Assembly (NCBI GenBank): GCA_001414345.1
Contig: LLCB01000060.1
Span: forward strand, 1-64,000
From: Hymenoscyphus infarciens
Lineage: Eukaryota > Ascomycota > Leotiomycetes > Helotiales > Helotiaceae
Length of the DNA stretch: 64,000 nt
Reading direction: 5' to 3'
Shown piece by piece: positions 22,304-34,600 of this stretch (positions are counted from its first letter, which is position 1; each line of letters opens with the position of its first letter). A program made the position numbers and the translations under genes. The notes under the pieces are model-generated. The model did not search any database. It saw only the letters and a program-made list of their open reading frames with translations, and was not told the origin of the DNA.

Positions 22304-22684
22304 TATAATAGTACGCTATCTTAAATTGTTAGTATTTATAAAACTACTAATACCTCTATAACTGCTAATACTCCTATAACTTATAAGATAGAAGGAGCTA
22401 AAGAGAGTAAGGATTAGATATTATATGTTTTACTTTAAAGTCTTATATATTTAGCTTTAAAGCCTTTATTATTTTAGTAGCTATATTAGAAAGGACTTAG
22501 ATATTATTCTTATTAGAACTTAGTAGTCTCTAATCTCTTATATATAGATGTTTATACTTAGTATAGAAGAAGAATAGTTTTTCCTTTTCTTCTATATTAG
22601 AGCCTAGTATCTACTTATATTATTTAGTCTCGAATATACTTCTATATACCTCTTCTCCTATAGTATATATTTCGTACCGTTATA
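22304..22684 (+). repeat. 3' LTR of Gypsy-1 (type A)
   Basis: 381 bp, starting TATAATAG after a purine-rich AAAGAAGAGAGGA tract and ending CGTTATA, followed by the ATATT duplication. Confidence 0.9.
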
Positions 22685-23466
22685 ATATTACTTATAAGAG
22701 GCTATTTATTAATAAGAAGTAAGCTATAAAACGTCTTACTTTTATACTTAAGTATAAGAAGTAGTTAATAGTTATATAGAAGTAGGTTATTTAGAGTAAC
22801 GAGGCTACTTTTAAAATAGAGAAGAGAGGTTAGATTTAGATAATAAGAAAGCTAGAGGAGGTAAACTACTAGATATATATATAGTTAATATATAAGAGTA
22901 AGAGGACGAGTATAATAGTATAGAAAGCGATTAGTTAGGACTATAAGTCCTCTCTTATCTTTTTAGAGAAAAGAGAAGAAAAGAAGAGAATTTATAACTA
23001 AGCTTACTTAGAGTAGGTTCTTAACTCTATAGTATTTCTATTTTAGAACATCTTAAGTAATAAAGATAAAAAGTAGTAGAGGTTTATAGAGAATAGTTTT
23101 AGCGTTTATAAGAGTTTTACTTACTTACTAAGACTTAAAAGAGAAGTCTTAGATTTTAACTAGTCTCTCTTATCTCTTAACTTTAACTTTATTAAAAAGG
23201 TATAGAGATAGATAAAGAACGAGATTACTAAGTTAGAGTATACTCCTACTACTTAGAAGAACCTTATTACTATCTTAAAAGAGTTATAGTATAAGATAAA
23301 ACCTAAGGATTAGTAATACCTAACTTATAAAATAGTTATAAAGCTTAATAATATTATTAGATATAAGAGAATAGCTATTATATATTAAATAGTAGTAAAT
23401 ATACCTAAAAAGTCTTTTTTATCTTATTATATAATATCTAGACTTATAATATAGCTACTAGGTAGA

Positions 23467-23526
23467 GTAGAAGATTAGGTATTACTAGAGTAACGCTTAT
23501 TTCTCTTACTTCTATACTTACTATAG
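23467..23526 (-). repeat. Right terminal inverted repeat of the Tc1/mariner element
   Basis: Its inverse contains GCGTTACTCTAGTAATACC, which matches the left end except for RIP-type transitions. Confidence 0.85.
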
Positions 23527-24187
23527 TCTCTAATTATTACGCTATATAAGGTTATATACGTTCTTATAGATATTCGTCTCTCTAGATTCTATTTACTTAA
23601 ATTTACTAATTATCTTAAGATTAAATAAATGAATTCTATAACTAGTTAGATTAGGTAATTTAATCTATACTATAGCTTAACTTATAGATATAAAGCCTCT
23701 CTTTCTAGGTTCTTAAGATAAAGCTTATATTTAGATATAAGGTTATAAGTAGACTAACTAGAGAGGAGAAACGTAACTCTAGACTTAAGCTATTAATAAG
23801 TATTATACTAGAAAAGTTTAATAGATACTTCTTATACTTTATATCTATTAGAAGAAACTTTATATACTTAGAAAACTCTATCTTTCTTAATATAAAACGC
23901 TAGTAGAGTAAAGGAATAGATATATAGAGAGCTCTAGCCTAAAGTAGAAGATTCCTTTACTTATCTATTATTAAATAAAGAAGAGAGCGAGATTCGACTT
24001 ATTATATTTCTTAAACTACTTTAAGACTATAAACTAGTTTAATATAAGCTAGAAATAGTATTACTTACTTTATTAAACTTAAAATATAAAGATTTTACTT
24101 TAACCTTAGAGCTAGTATTAAGTAACTATTATTCTCTAATTAAGCTTTTATATTAATATACTTAGAGTAACTACGCTACTCTCTTCT
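23527..24187 (+). pseudogene. Unrecognised RIP-mutated gene, part 1
   Basis: One frame stays coding-like from the Tc1/mariner border to the array border if TAG/TAA are read as Gln. The reading has regular charged and hydrophobic alternation (QLERRNVTLDLSYQ, EESEIRLIIFLKLL). The frame continues in parts 2 and 3 after removal of two insertions, for a total of over 700 codons. No family is recognised. It may be a captured host gene or part of an unknown element. Confidence 0.5.
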
Positions 24188-24496
24188 TATAATAGTATAT
24201 TATTATCTTAGATAGCTAGAAGTACCTACTATATATAAGGTTTTAGTAGTTATTATCTTATATTATCTGTTTTAGAAAGGTTACGTAGATTTAAGCTTTT
24301 ATATTAGCTAAGGTTATTTAGTTTTAGACCCTTTTATATAGTTTAAACCTCTTATATATAGTAGTTTACTTCTAGAGTAGAAGAGAGATAGTTTTTCCTT
24401 TTTTTCTTTATTAAAGCCTAGTATCTATATATATTATTCTATTAAACATACTCTTATATATCTCTTTTATAGTAGTATATATTTTATATTATTATA
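24188..24496 (+). repeat. Type B LTR, array copy 1
   Basis: Starts TATAATAG and ends ATTATA. The primer-binding motif AAAAGGAAAAACT follows two bases later. Confidence 0.9.
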
Positions 24497-25214
24497 TAAA
24501 AAGGAAAAACTCTTCTTCGCTAGTAATAGTATTTATAATATCTCTTTAAGCTTTTTATTACTTTTATTTTACTTTAAGTCTAAAATAGACTATTATAATA
24601 ATATTCTTAAATAGCTAGGATTCTAGAGATCTCTTAAATAGCTAGTAATATTAGAGTTTAGTATTAGTTTTAGATAGCTAGTAAAAATCGTATTTTATAT
24701 ATTAAGAAAGTAGGAATATACTAAGTACTCTAGAGGCTTCTAATAACTCTCTCTATATAGAGACTATTATATATAGGTTTAGTAAATAAGTCGATATACT
24801 ATAGTTATTATAAAGGCTTCTAAATCTACTCTTACTTCTCTCTCTCTCTCTCTTACTAAATCGATATTATTATATCGAATTTTTAAGAAACCTTAGATCT
24901 CTCTAAACTAGCTCTACTATAAGATGTTAAGTAATAAATACCTTTTAAGACTACTTCTTTTATTAAAAAATACTCTTCTAAAAGCTATCTAAATAATATC
25001 TATATACTAAGATCTAGAAGATCTTAATAAAATAATAATAGTTAAAGAGACTAGTAGAACTTCTTAAATATAAACTAGATATAGTTAGTTATATAAGCTT
25101 TAGAAGTAGAGAATCGAGAAATAAAGAATTAGCTAGCTAAGCTAGAAAGAAGAGTAAGTAATCTTATAATTTAAAGTTAATATCTTACTTCGCTTTTAAA
25201 CTCTTCTCTAAACT
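24497..25214 (+). repeat. Leader segment, first tandem copy
   Basis: 718 bp from the primer-binding site to CTCTTCTCTAAAC. It is cut off there by the next LTR and matches 25530-26247 and the start of 26563-28807. It has no gag. Confidence 0.85.
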
Positions 25215-25529
25215 TATAATAGTATACTATTATCCTAGATAGCTAGAAGTACCTACTATATATAAGGTTTTAGCTATAGTTGTTATTTTAGCTACTATTA
25301 TCTTATATTATCTATTTTAAGAAGATTATATAAGTAACGTATAATATTAGTCGGTTTTAAACTCTTTTATACTATCTAAACCTCTTATATATAATAACCT
25401 ACTTCTAGAATAGAAGAGAGATAGTTTTTCCTTTTCTTCTATATTAGAGCCTAGTATCTATATATATTATTCTACTAAACGTACTTCTATATACCTCTTT
25501 TATAGTAGTATATATTTTATACTATTATA
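25215..25529 (+). repeat. Type B LTR, array copy 2
   Basis: 315 bp, very similar to copy 3. Start-to-start distances to the neighbouring LTRs are 1,027 and 1,033 bp. Confidence 0.9.
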
Positions 25530-26247
25530 AAAAAAGGAAAAACTCTTCTTTACTAGTAATAGTATTTATAATATCTCTTTAAGCTTTTTATTACTTTTAT
25601 TTTACTTTAAGTCTAAATTAGTCTATTATAATAATATTCTTAAATAGCTAGGATTCTAGAGATCTCCTAGATAGCTAGTAATATTAGAGTTTAGTATTAG
25701 TTTTAGATAGCTAGTAAAAAGCGTATTTTATACGTTAAAGAAGTAGGAATATACTAAGTACTCTAAAGGCTTCTAATAACTCTCTCTATATAGAGACTAT
25801 TATATATAGGTTTAGTAAATAAGTTAATATACTATAGTTATTATAAAGGCTTCTAAATCTACTCTTACTTCTCTCTCTCTCTCTTTTACTAAATCGATAT
25901 TATTATATCGAATTTTTAAGAGACCTTAGATCTCTCTAAACTAGCTCTATTATAAGGTATTAAGTAATAAACACCTTTTAAGACTACCTCTTTTATTAAA
26001 AAATACTCTTCTAAAAGCTATCTAAATAGTATCTATATACTAAGATCTAAAAGATCTTAACGAAATAATAATAGTTAAAGAGACTAGTAGAACTTCTTAA
26101 ATATAAACTAGATATAGTTAGTTATATAAGCTTTAGAAGTAGAGAATTAAGAAATAAAGAATTAGCTAGCTAAACTAGAAAGAAGAGTAAGTAATCTTAT
26201 AATTTAAAGTTAATATTTTACTTTACTTTTAAACTCTTCTCTAAACT
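25530..26247 (+). repeat. Leader segment, second tandem copy
   Basis: 718 bp, near-identical to 24497-25214 apart from RIP-type differences, and ending at the same point before an LTR. Confidence 0.85.
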
Positions 26248-26562
26248 TATAATAGTTTACTATTATCCTAGATAGCTAAAAGTATCTACTATATATAAGG
26301 TTTTAGCTATAGTTGTTATTTTAGCTACTATTATCTTATATTATCTATTTTAAGAAGATTATATAAGTAATATATAATATTAGTCAGTTTTAAACTCTTT
26401 TATACTATCTAAACCTCTTATATATAATAGCCTACTTCTAGAGTAGAAGAGAGATAGTTTTTCCTTTTCTTCTATATTAGAGCCTAGTATCTATATATAT
26501 TATTCTACTAAACGTACTTCTATATACCTCTTTTATAATAGTATATATTTTATACTATTATA
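26248..26562 (+). repeat. Type B LTR, array copy 3 (5' LTR of the longest gag unit)
   Basis: 315 bp. It is followed by the full leader, the gag region and the 3' region up to 28807. Confidence 0.9.
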
Positions 26563-28807
26563 AAAAAAGGAAAAACTCTTCTTTACTAGTAATAGTATTT
26601 ATAATATCTCTTTAAGCTTTTTATTACTTTTATTTCGCTTTAAGTCTAAATTAGTCTATTATAATAATATTCTTAAATAGCTAGGATTCTAGAGATCTCC
26701 TAGATAGCTAGTAATATTAGAGTTTAGTATTAGTTTTAGATAGCTAGTAAAAAGCGTATTTTATACGTTAAAGAAGTAGGAATATACTAAGTACTCTAGA
26801 GGCTTCTAATAACTCTCTCTATATAGAGACTACTATATATAGGTTTAGTAAATAAGTCGATATACTATAGTTATTATAAAGGCTTCTAAATCTACTCTTA
26901 TCGCTCTCTCTTCTAAATCGACATTATTATATTAAATTTCTAAGAGATCTTAGGTCTTTCTAAACCTGTTCCGCTACGAGGCGTTAAACTCTCTTCTAGA
27001 GCTACCCCTCTTTCTAAAAGCTGTCTAAATAGTATATATATACTAAGATCTAGAAGATCTTAACGAAAAGAGTAAGACTTCTTAAATATAGACTAGATAT
27101 AGTTAGTTATATAAGCTTTAGAAGTAGAAAATCAAGAAACAAAGGATCAGCTATCTAAGCTAGAAAGGAGAGTAAGTAAACTTATAATTTAAAGTTAATA
27201 AAGTCGATATCTTACTTTACTTTTAAACTCTTCTTTAAACTCTCTTTAATCTAACTCTCTTCTACTTCTAAGCTTGAATTTATATCTCTTTCAGCTATAG
27301 TTAGCTACCTCTAATACCTTCTAATATTCCTCCTCTACCTAATATAGTACTAAAGCCTTTTCAAATACCTTTTAACAAAAAAGTAAGATAACTAAAAAGA
27401 TTAAACCTTTAGATAATAGCATTTTACTTATATACTAATAATAGAAGATATTAGTATAAGATAGACTCTATATAAATGTCGACTACTACGGTTTACCTCT
27501 AATATATAAAGCTCTTATTTAGAGTATAATAACTAGACTAGCTAGAAACTATCTAGAGCTTAGATATAAGTTAGACTCGGTTTAGAATACTTTTAAAGAT
27601 TAAGAAGATATAGTTACTCTTTTAGATACCTACCTTTTAACTAGTTATAAAACAGAGAATACTTAGAATGCTTTTATAGCCTTATAGATAGGAGGAGAAG
27701 AAGATAATACTAAAGAAACTTTTACTAATTTTAAGAGTCGCTTTTTAAGTATAGCTATACTTAGAGGTATACTAGAATTAGAATAGTTCTTTTAAATATA
27801 AGATAAGATTATACTATAGCTCTAAAACTTAGCTACTTTAAGAAAGAGATAATAGAACTATAACTTTATTAAAATAGTAGCTAATCTTTTAGCTTTAGAT
27901 AAGGAGATATACTAAAACGCTAAGTTATACGCTTTAGTTTAAAACACCTCTCTTTTCTTATCCGATTTAGCTCTAAACCCTCTCTAATCTAATAGCGAAT
28001 CTTCTACCACTTCTAAAGTAGAATCGGAATTAGAAGCTAAATAAGTTCTTAAGTACCTCGAAGAGAATAAGGTAATATAATAACTTTTAGTAATAACTCT
28101 TTAACTAGCTAAAACTATCTCTTTTATTATTCTTAGATACTTAGATAATAATTTCAACTTTAATAACTTAACTATAACTTCGTATTTAACTACCTAAAAC
28201 TACCTCTTTTATTATTCTAAACTTTAGATAACGAAACTCTTTAATATTTAGTAATAAACTCTTTTAACTAACTAAAACCTCACCGACTCTAATATAGAGT
28301 CTTATAGTCTTTATATTCTTTACTTTCTTTTACTTCTAGCTAGGCTAGAAGTCCTTTTTTTATTAAATTCTTTAAATTAGATATAAATTAGTATACTCTT
28401 AAAGTAAGCTCTTAACTAAGTTATTACTATCTCTTAACTAAACGATCTCTAACTCTACTCTAAACCTTCGAGTTTACTTTAAACTTTTTCTGATTTTACT
28501 TTAAACTTTTTCTAATCTACTAGATAGATTAGACTATACTCTTTTAGTAAACGCGAAAGCTTACTTTAATATAGAAGGATTAGAACAAAGTCTCTATTTT
28601 ATAAGTATTTATAAATTAGTTTAGTTATAATTTAGACCTAAAATCGACATCTTAGAACCGACGTCTTATTAACGATAATTTTAGACCTTCTCGCTTATAA
28701 TAAAATCAATAAATACGACAAATGTTATAATACTTATACTATTCTAATTCGATCTTAAACGATAAGAGAGAGAAGACTCGGGATAAGTCTTTTTTAAGAG
28801 AGAGAGA
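26563..28807 (+). pseudogene. Gag-only internal region of an array unit
   Basis: The leader is followed by a gag reading near 27370-27950 similar to Gypsy-1 gag (KITKKIKPLDNS), then a Ser/Glu-rich part. A 3' region of about 800 bp ends in the purine tract AAGAGAGAGAGA. No protease, reverse transcriptase or integrase is present between the LTRs, so the unit would depend on an autonomous partner. Confidence 0.75.
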
Positions 28808-29122
28808 TATAATAGTATACTATTATCCTAGATAGCTAGGAGTATCTACTATATATAAGGTTTTAGCTATAGTTGTTATTTTAGCTACTATTGTCTTATA
28901 TTGTCTATTTTAGGAAGGTTATATAAGTAACGTATAACGTTAGTCGGTTTCAGACTCTTTTATACTATCTAAACCTCTTATATATAGTAGCCTAATCCTA
29001 GAGTAGAAGAGAGATAGTTTTTCCTTTTCTTTTATATTAGAGCCTAGTATCTATATATATTATTCTACTAAACATACTCTTATATATCTCTTTAATAATA
29101 GTATATATTTCGTATTATTATA
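28808..29122 (+). repeat. Type B LTR, array copy 4, shared between two units
   Basis: 315 bp. It is followed by AAACTCTTTC in place of the primer-binding motif, so the downstream unit lacks the site needed to prime. Confidence 0.85.
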
Positions 29123-29168
29123 AAACTCTTTCTAATCTAACTCTTTTTTAAACCCTTCTTAATTAAAC

Positions 29169-30259
29169 TGTTGAAAGCCTATAGTAAATAGGAGTATGTC
29201 AGTCACGTGGCTACTCACTAGCGTAGGCACTAGCGTTATCCTAGGGCATAAATAGTCGGCTTAGGCTATACTTAGTAAATTAAAGAGTTTCCGCTATACA
29301 TTTACAACAGGTTATAAGACCTTTAACGCTTTGCGTACCTTCGATGTTATATAGTATATAGAGCCTTCTCGCCTCTAGAAGCGTAAGTCCTAGGCAAATC
29401 GAGGTTCCTTTTCAAAGAGTAAGCACGATATAGCCTTAAAGTAACCTCGTCACCTCAAATTCGTCTTTTCTACTAAATCGAAGGCTAGAAACCGCGTCAG
29501 ATACAAGATACTAAAACAATAGTTTATTAGTACTAGTGCTAGATGCTAAGTAACAAAAGCTAAATCAAAGACTAGAAACCGCGTTAAATACAAGATACTA
29601 AAAGAACGTTAGTACTAGTGCTAGATACTAAGTAACAAAAGCCAAATTAAAGGCTAGAAACTATACTAGATACGAGATGCTAAGAACGTTAGTACTAGTG
29701 CTAGATGCCGAGTAACGAAAGCTAAACAGTTCGAAATAGATATCACTTAGTAGCCATCTACGAAGAAGCTACTAGATCAACGGCGAAGGAATAGTAAGTT
29801 AGAAAAACAACAGTTCCACTTTACGCTAACCTATATTCACCTTCCTACTAGGCATAAGGAAGTAGGAAGTTATACTCGGCTACGAAGCGAGCCGAACTAA
29901 TCATCGAACCCTTTAAAAGCTATAAAGGTTCTCCTAACTAAAACAGTCACTCGTAATCTAAGATAGGGGGTATAAAACTAGATATTAGGAAGAAGGATAG
30001 CAAAGGGGTAGAAAGAGTATTTAATAAAAGAGTAGACTAAAAGAAGGCTTTAAAGCCTTAATCGGAATATAGAATATAGAAGCTAGGTAGTAGAAGCAGC
30101 TAAGCGTCTAAGGGGGTATATTAAAAGCCTATAGTAAATAGGAGTATGTCAGTTACGTAGCTACTTACTAGCATAGGCACTAGCGTTATCCTAGGACATA
30201 AATAGTTAGCTTAGACTATACTTAGCAAATTAAAGAGTTTCCGCTATACATTTACAACA
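29169..30259 (+). mobile_element. TRIM-1, miniature LTR element (1,091 bp)
   Basis: Two 141-bp LTRs (29169-29309, 30119-30259) begin TGTTG (or its RIP form TATTA) and end CAACA. They are flanked by perfect TAAAC duplications (29164-29168, 30260-30264). The 809-bp interior has no coding potential and ends with the polypurine tract AAGGGGG. It contains three imperfect copies of an 80-95 bp unit (29481-29728). Retention of more CpA/TpG than the surroundings suggests a younger or less targeted insertion. Confidence 0.92.
29481..29728 (+). repeat. Three tandem units inside TRIM-1
   Basis: Each unit has GGCTAGAAAC (or GACTAGAAAC) near its start and TTAGTACTAGTGCTAGATRC near its middle, and ends in ACRAAAGCYAAA. 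The copies differ mainly by RIP-type transitions and a short deletion. Confidence 0.75.
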
Positions 30260-30264
30260 TAAAC

Positions 30265-31656
30265 TCTCTTCTACTTCTAAGCTCTAATTTATATCTCTTT
30301 TAGTTATAAGTAACTACTTTTAATACCTTTTAATATTCTATCTTTATCTAATATAGTATTAAAGCTACTTTAAATACCTTTTAATAAAAAAGTAAAATAA
30401 CTAAAAAAATTAAACTTTTAAATAATAGTAGTTTACTTACTTACTAATAATAGAAGATATTAGTATATAATAGATTTTATATAAATATTAATTATTATAA
30501 TTTCTCTTTAATCTAAAAAGCTCTTATTTAGAGTATAATAACTAGCTTAGCTTAGATATAAGTTAGACTTAGTTTAGAATACTTTTAAAGATTAAAAAGA
30601 TATAGTTACTCTTTTAAATACCTACTTTTTAACTAATTATAAGATAGAAAAGACTTAGAATACTTTTAGATTCTTATAAATAAGATAAGAAGATATTAAA
30701 GAAACTTTTACTAATTTTAAGAGTTGTTTTTTAAATATAGCTATATTTAGAGGTCTACTAGAATTAGAATAGTTCTTTTAAATATAGAATAAGATTATAT
30801 AATAGCTTTAAAACTTAGCTACTTTAAGAAAGAGATAATAGAATTATAACTTTATTAAAATAGTATTTAATCTTTTAATATTAGATAAAGAGATATATTA
30901 AAATACTAAGTTATAGAATATTAGTACTTTAGTCTAAACTTTAAACTTCTTATAATCTAATAGTAAATCTTCTACTACTTTTAAAAAAGTAGAATTAAAA
31001 TTAAAAGATAATAAATAAGTCTTTAAGTACTTTAATTTAAACTTAAATTATAAAAGAGAATAAAGTAATATAATAACTTTTAGTAATAACTTTGTTTTTT
31101 TAACTAGCTAAAACTACCTCTTTTATTATTCTTAGATATTTAGATAATAATTTTAATTTTAATAACTTAGTAATAACTTCGTCTTTAGCTAGCTAAAACC
31201 TTACTAACTCTAGTATAGAGTCTTATAGTCTTTACTTTCTTACTTTCTTTTACTTCTAGTAGACTAGAAGTTCTTTTTTATTTAAATTTCTTAAATTAAA
31301 TATAAATTAGTATACTCTTAAAATAAGCTCTTAACTAAGTTATTACTATCTCTTAACTAACGACTTCTAACTTTACTCTAAATTCGCTTTTAACTCTATT
31401 TTAAACTTTTTTTAATTTTTAAACTTCTTCTAATCTACTAGTTAGATTAGACTACTCTCTTTTAGTAAACGTAAATACTTATCTTTAATATAAAAGAATT
31501 AGAAATAAAGTCTCTTTTATAAACATCTATAAATTAGTTTAGTTATAATTTAGACTTAAAATTAATATTTTATCTTACTTATAATAAAGTTTAATAAATA
31601 AAGTATCTTTAAACTAATAAAATTAATAAATATTATAAATATTATAATACTTATAC
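30265..31656 (+). pseudogene. Gag-only unit with short leader, interrupted by TRIM-1 and Copia-1
   Basis: Continues the unit that starts at 29123. The gag-like reading lies near 30390-30990 and the 3' part resumes after Copia-1 at 37815. The leader lacks about 700 bp and the primer-binding motif. Confidence 0.7.
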
Positions 31657-34600
31657 TGTCGGTATATATTTAAGAGTAAATAGCGATTCGGATTAGTATA
31701 CGTAGGTATACGTGCTTCTCGCTTAAGAGCTACTTAAGTAGGCATCGTAGCTAGCTTTACTTAGTATATACGAACGATAATACAACTCTTTTTATATCGC
31801 TTTTATAACTATAAGTTATACTAACACTAATTAGTAGACGTATAGATTAGATACTTAGTTACTTCGTATATTTCTACTATAGATATACTTATATAAAAGT
31901 AAACTTAATATTACTAGTAAACTCCTCTTCTCCGATTATAACTCCTTCTACTATTTAAACAACTCTTTAATAATATACTATAAACGCTTCTTAAGATAAG
32001 AAGCGCTAATTACAAATACTAACCTCCTTTTATCTACTAAGATAATTTATACTCTCTAAGACACTTATTTACCTAAAACCTAATATCTCTTTCACCTACA
32101 ATCTACTAAGTAAAGTATAAATAGACTTTTAATAATATCTAAATGTAATTTAAGTAATAATAATATCTATAACATCTATAATATAATAGATACACTAGTA
32201 CTAATTCTAACGACTTTAGAGGCTTTAACTTCGGTACTAAAACAAGCTCTAAAGCTAGCACTAAAGCTAAAGTTAATATAAATAGAAGAGACGATTTTTA
32301 TAGCTAAATAAGAAGAGGAGTACGCTAAAAGAGAGAACAAAGACCTTCTTCTTTAGAACGAATTTTAAGTAGACTTTAATTAAGATAAATTCACTAAAAT
32401 CTACTAATCTACTACTACTAAGTTATAATAAACACTTTATAAAAGAGGTATATAAGTTAAGATAGATAGATATAAGATACTTATATCTTAAGTACTATAT
32501 AACACCGCTACCGAGGTTAACTAAACTAAGTAGTTAGATAAAGAATTAAAAGATATAGTATTAGTAAGAGCTAGTACTAAAGAATTAAGATCCTATTATA
32601 AATATATAGTAGAATACGCTAAAAGATAATAAAAGCTATAGTAATAACAACTCTAATAATAATAACCTCTAGCTGAAAATATTACTTAAAACACCTAATC
32701 TAAGACGAAGGCTAGAGACGAAGCTTTATAAGCATCTACTATATAATAATAATAATAATAATAATAACTAATATAATAACTAATACCTTTAACGACTTTA
32801 ATCCTACTAACTAAAAGAAAAGACCTAAGTAATCTAGTATAACCTCTAATCTAATCTTTAAGTCTACTAAAAGACGACTAGATATCCTTCTTTATATTCT
32901 ATTAATTTAGCAAAGATACTAGTAGCGACGATTTCAACGATGCCTCTAAGTATCTAGAATATAATCGGCGATAGAATAATCCTAGTAGAAGACTACTAGC
33001 ACGAATATATATTTTAAACTAGAGTTAACTTCACGAAATTCTTAAAAGAGTTAAGACTACTCTTATATATTAGGCACCTTTATGAAAGTATATAAGAACG
33101 ATTAAAAGTATAGTAGAAAAGAAGATAACTTTATAATTAAAATCATAATATTTAAGAATATATATAAGAGAAGTAGAGTATTACTAGCGATTTACTCTCT
33201 TACCTTCTCTACTATATTAAAAGGTAATACTTTAAATTACTTTTATATTATACTTTTTAATAAAAATAATAATTAATCTTTTAAAGTTTTATCTATGTTT
33301 ATATAATAATATTTTAAAGATAAACTTTATAAAAGAGGCTAATTATTTAAGTAGAATAATATTAATTTATAAGAGATAATTTAAGTATCTAGAGTATTAA
33401 TATTATAGTCTTTTAATAATATATTATTAAGACTTAATTTACTAAGATTTTCCCTTCTTATAGACCTTTATACTAATAGTTAGTTTTTAAATAAGCTAAT
33501 TTTAGTATATAAAAAGGTCCTAGATTATACTATTATAATATTAACCTTACTCTAAGACCTTTTAATTTCTAATACTATTACTCTCTTATAAAGTTTAATC
33601 TAATCTTATATAAAAGTCTACTTAGAGATAGTTATAAACGAAACTATAATAACTAAGAGGCACTTTTATAAGAGTAGATAATATAGTAGTATAAATAAAT
33701 TTAGTAGTATAGATTAATATAAGAAGAAGAGGATATGTTATATATATAGAAAAGATAATTATTTATCTTAGGATTATAATTAAGAAGAGTAAGACTATTA
33801 CTTTACTAAATAGACTAATAAGAATTCTAAATACTTTAAAGAGAAGTAAGATAAGTATACTAGAAAGGTATATAATATAAATATAGTATATACTTAGAGT
33901 ACCTAAAAGGAGGAGATATTAGAGACTCTTTATATTATTACTCTATTAAAAGAAGATAGTTACTTATTAAATACTAGCTTAAACAACGAAGTTATTTATT
34001 ATAATATTACTTTTATAGGATTTATTAATAATTTAAATACTAAATAACTTACTATAAATTTAATAAGTTTAGTATAAAAACACGCTATTAATAGATATAT
34101 CCTATAAAACCTAAATAACTTAAATAACACTTCTAATATTATATATAAATTTATAGAGAAAGTATTTATAATAATAGTTAAAAGATATATAAAAGAGAAC
34201 TTCTTTAGTATAATAATTAATACTAGAGTAGCTTAAAAGTTAAGTATAAGATATAACTAATATCCTATATATATTAGACTTATTAAAAGTATTCTAATTA
34301 ATAAAAGTATAAAGGGTTAATTTAATATCTAGTTTAGTAAAAGATATACTCTATCTTTAAGATTAATAATAATTAATATACTAATTAGAAAAGCTAAATT
34401 CTATATAGTATAATCTAATACTCCTTTTATCTTTTATATTAATAATATAAATAACCTGAATATTACTTTAAATAATCTTTAAAATATACTTATTTAAGAG
34501 AATAAGAAAGGATTAGAAGTTGAAAAGTTCTCTATTATATAAAGATTTAAATACACTTTTCTATTCTAAGATAAAGCTATATATAACTTTATATAAGAGT

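Larger units (their letters stand above)
14843..22684 (+). mobile_element. Full-length chromodomain Ty3/Gypsy retrotransposon (Gypsy-1), RIP-mutated
   Basis: 7,842 bp with 381-bp LTRs, flanked by perfect ATATT duplications (14838-14842, 22685-22689). It is inserted in the transposase frame of the Tc1/mariner element. With TAG/TAA as Gln, the order is gag with zinc knuckle, reverse transcriptase with YLDD, RNase H, integrase and a C-terminal chromodomain, which is chromovirus order. A further 1.4 kb separates the chromodomain from the 3' LTR and reads best on the opposite strand. The primer-binding site appears to be self-complementary to the LTR and not to a tRNA. All frames are destroyed by RIP. 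Confidence 0.95.
14278..23526 (+). mobile_element. RIP-mutated Tc1/mariner-type DNA transposon, split by a Gypsy element
   Basis: Inverted ends of about 60 bp occur at 14278-14337 and 23467-23526. Differences between them are nearly all G/A or C/T, as RIP would produce. Without the 7,847-bp Gypsy insertion plus duplication, the element is about 1.4 kb. Its interior reads, with TAG/TAA as Gln, as a transposase of roughly 330-350 residues. A helix-turn-helix-like start is followed by a DEA-type catalytic reading (QSNEATFKI near 22805-22830) and further blocks typical of Tc1/mariner enzymes. It is inactive. The left end retains normal composition because it borders the MYND gene. Confidence 0.85.

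Noticed and set aside
32744..32790. TAA-repeat microsatellite as an independent feature
   Set aside because: It lies in the gag frame of Copia-1, and its reverse occurs at the same place in Copia-2. It is a RIP-converted poly-Gln run.
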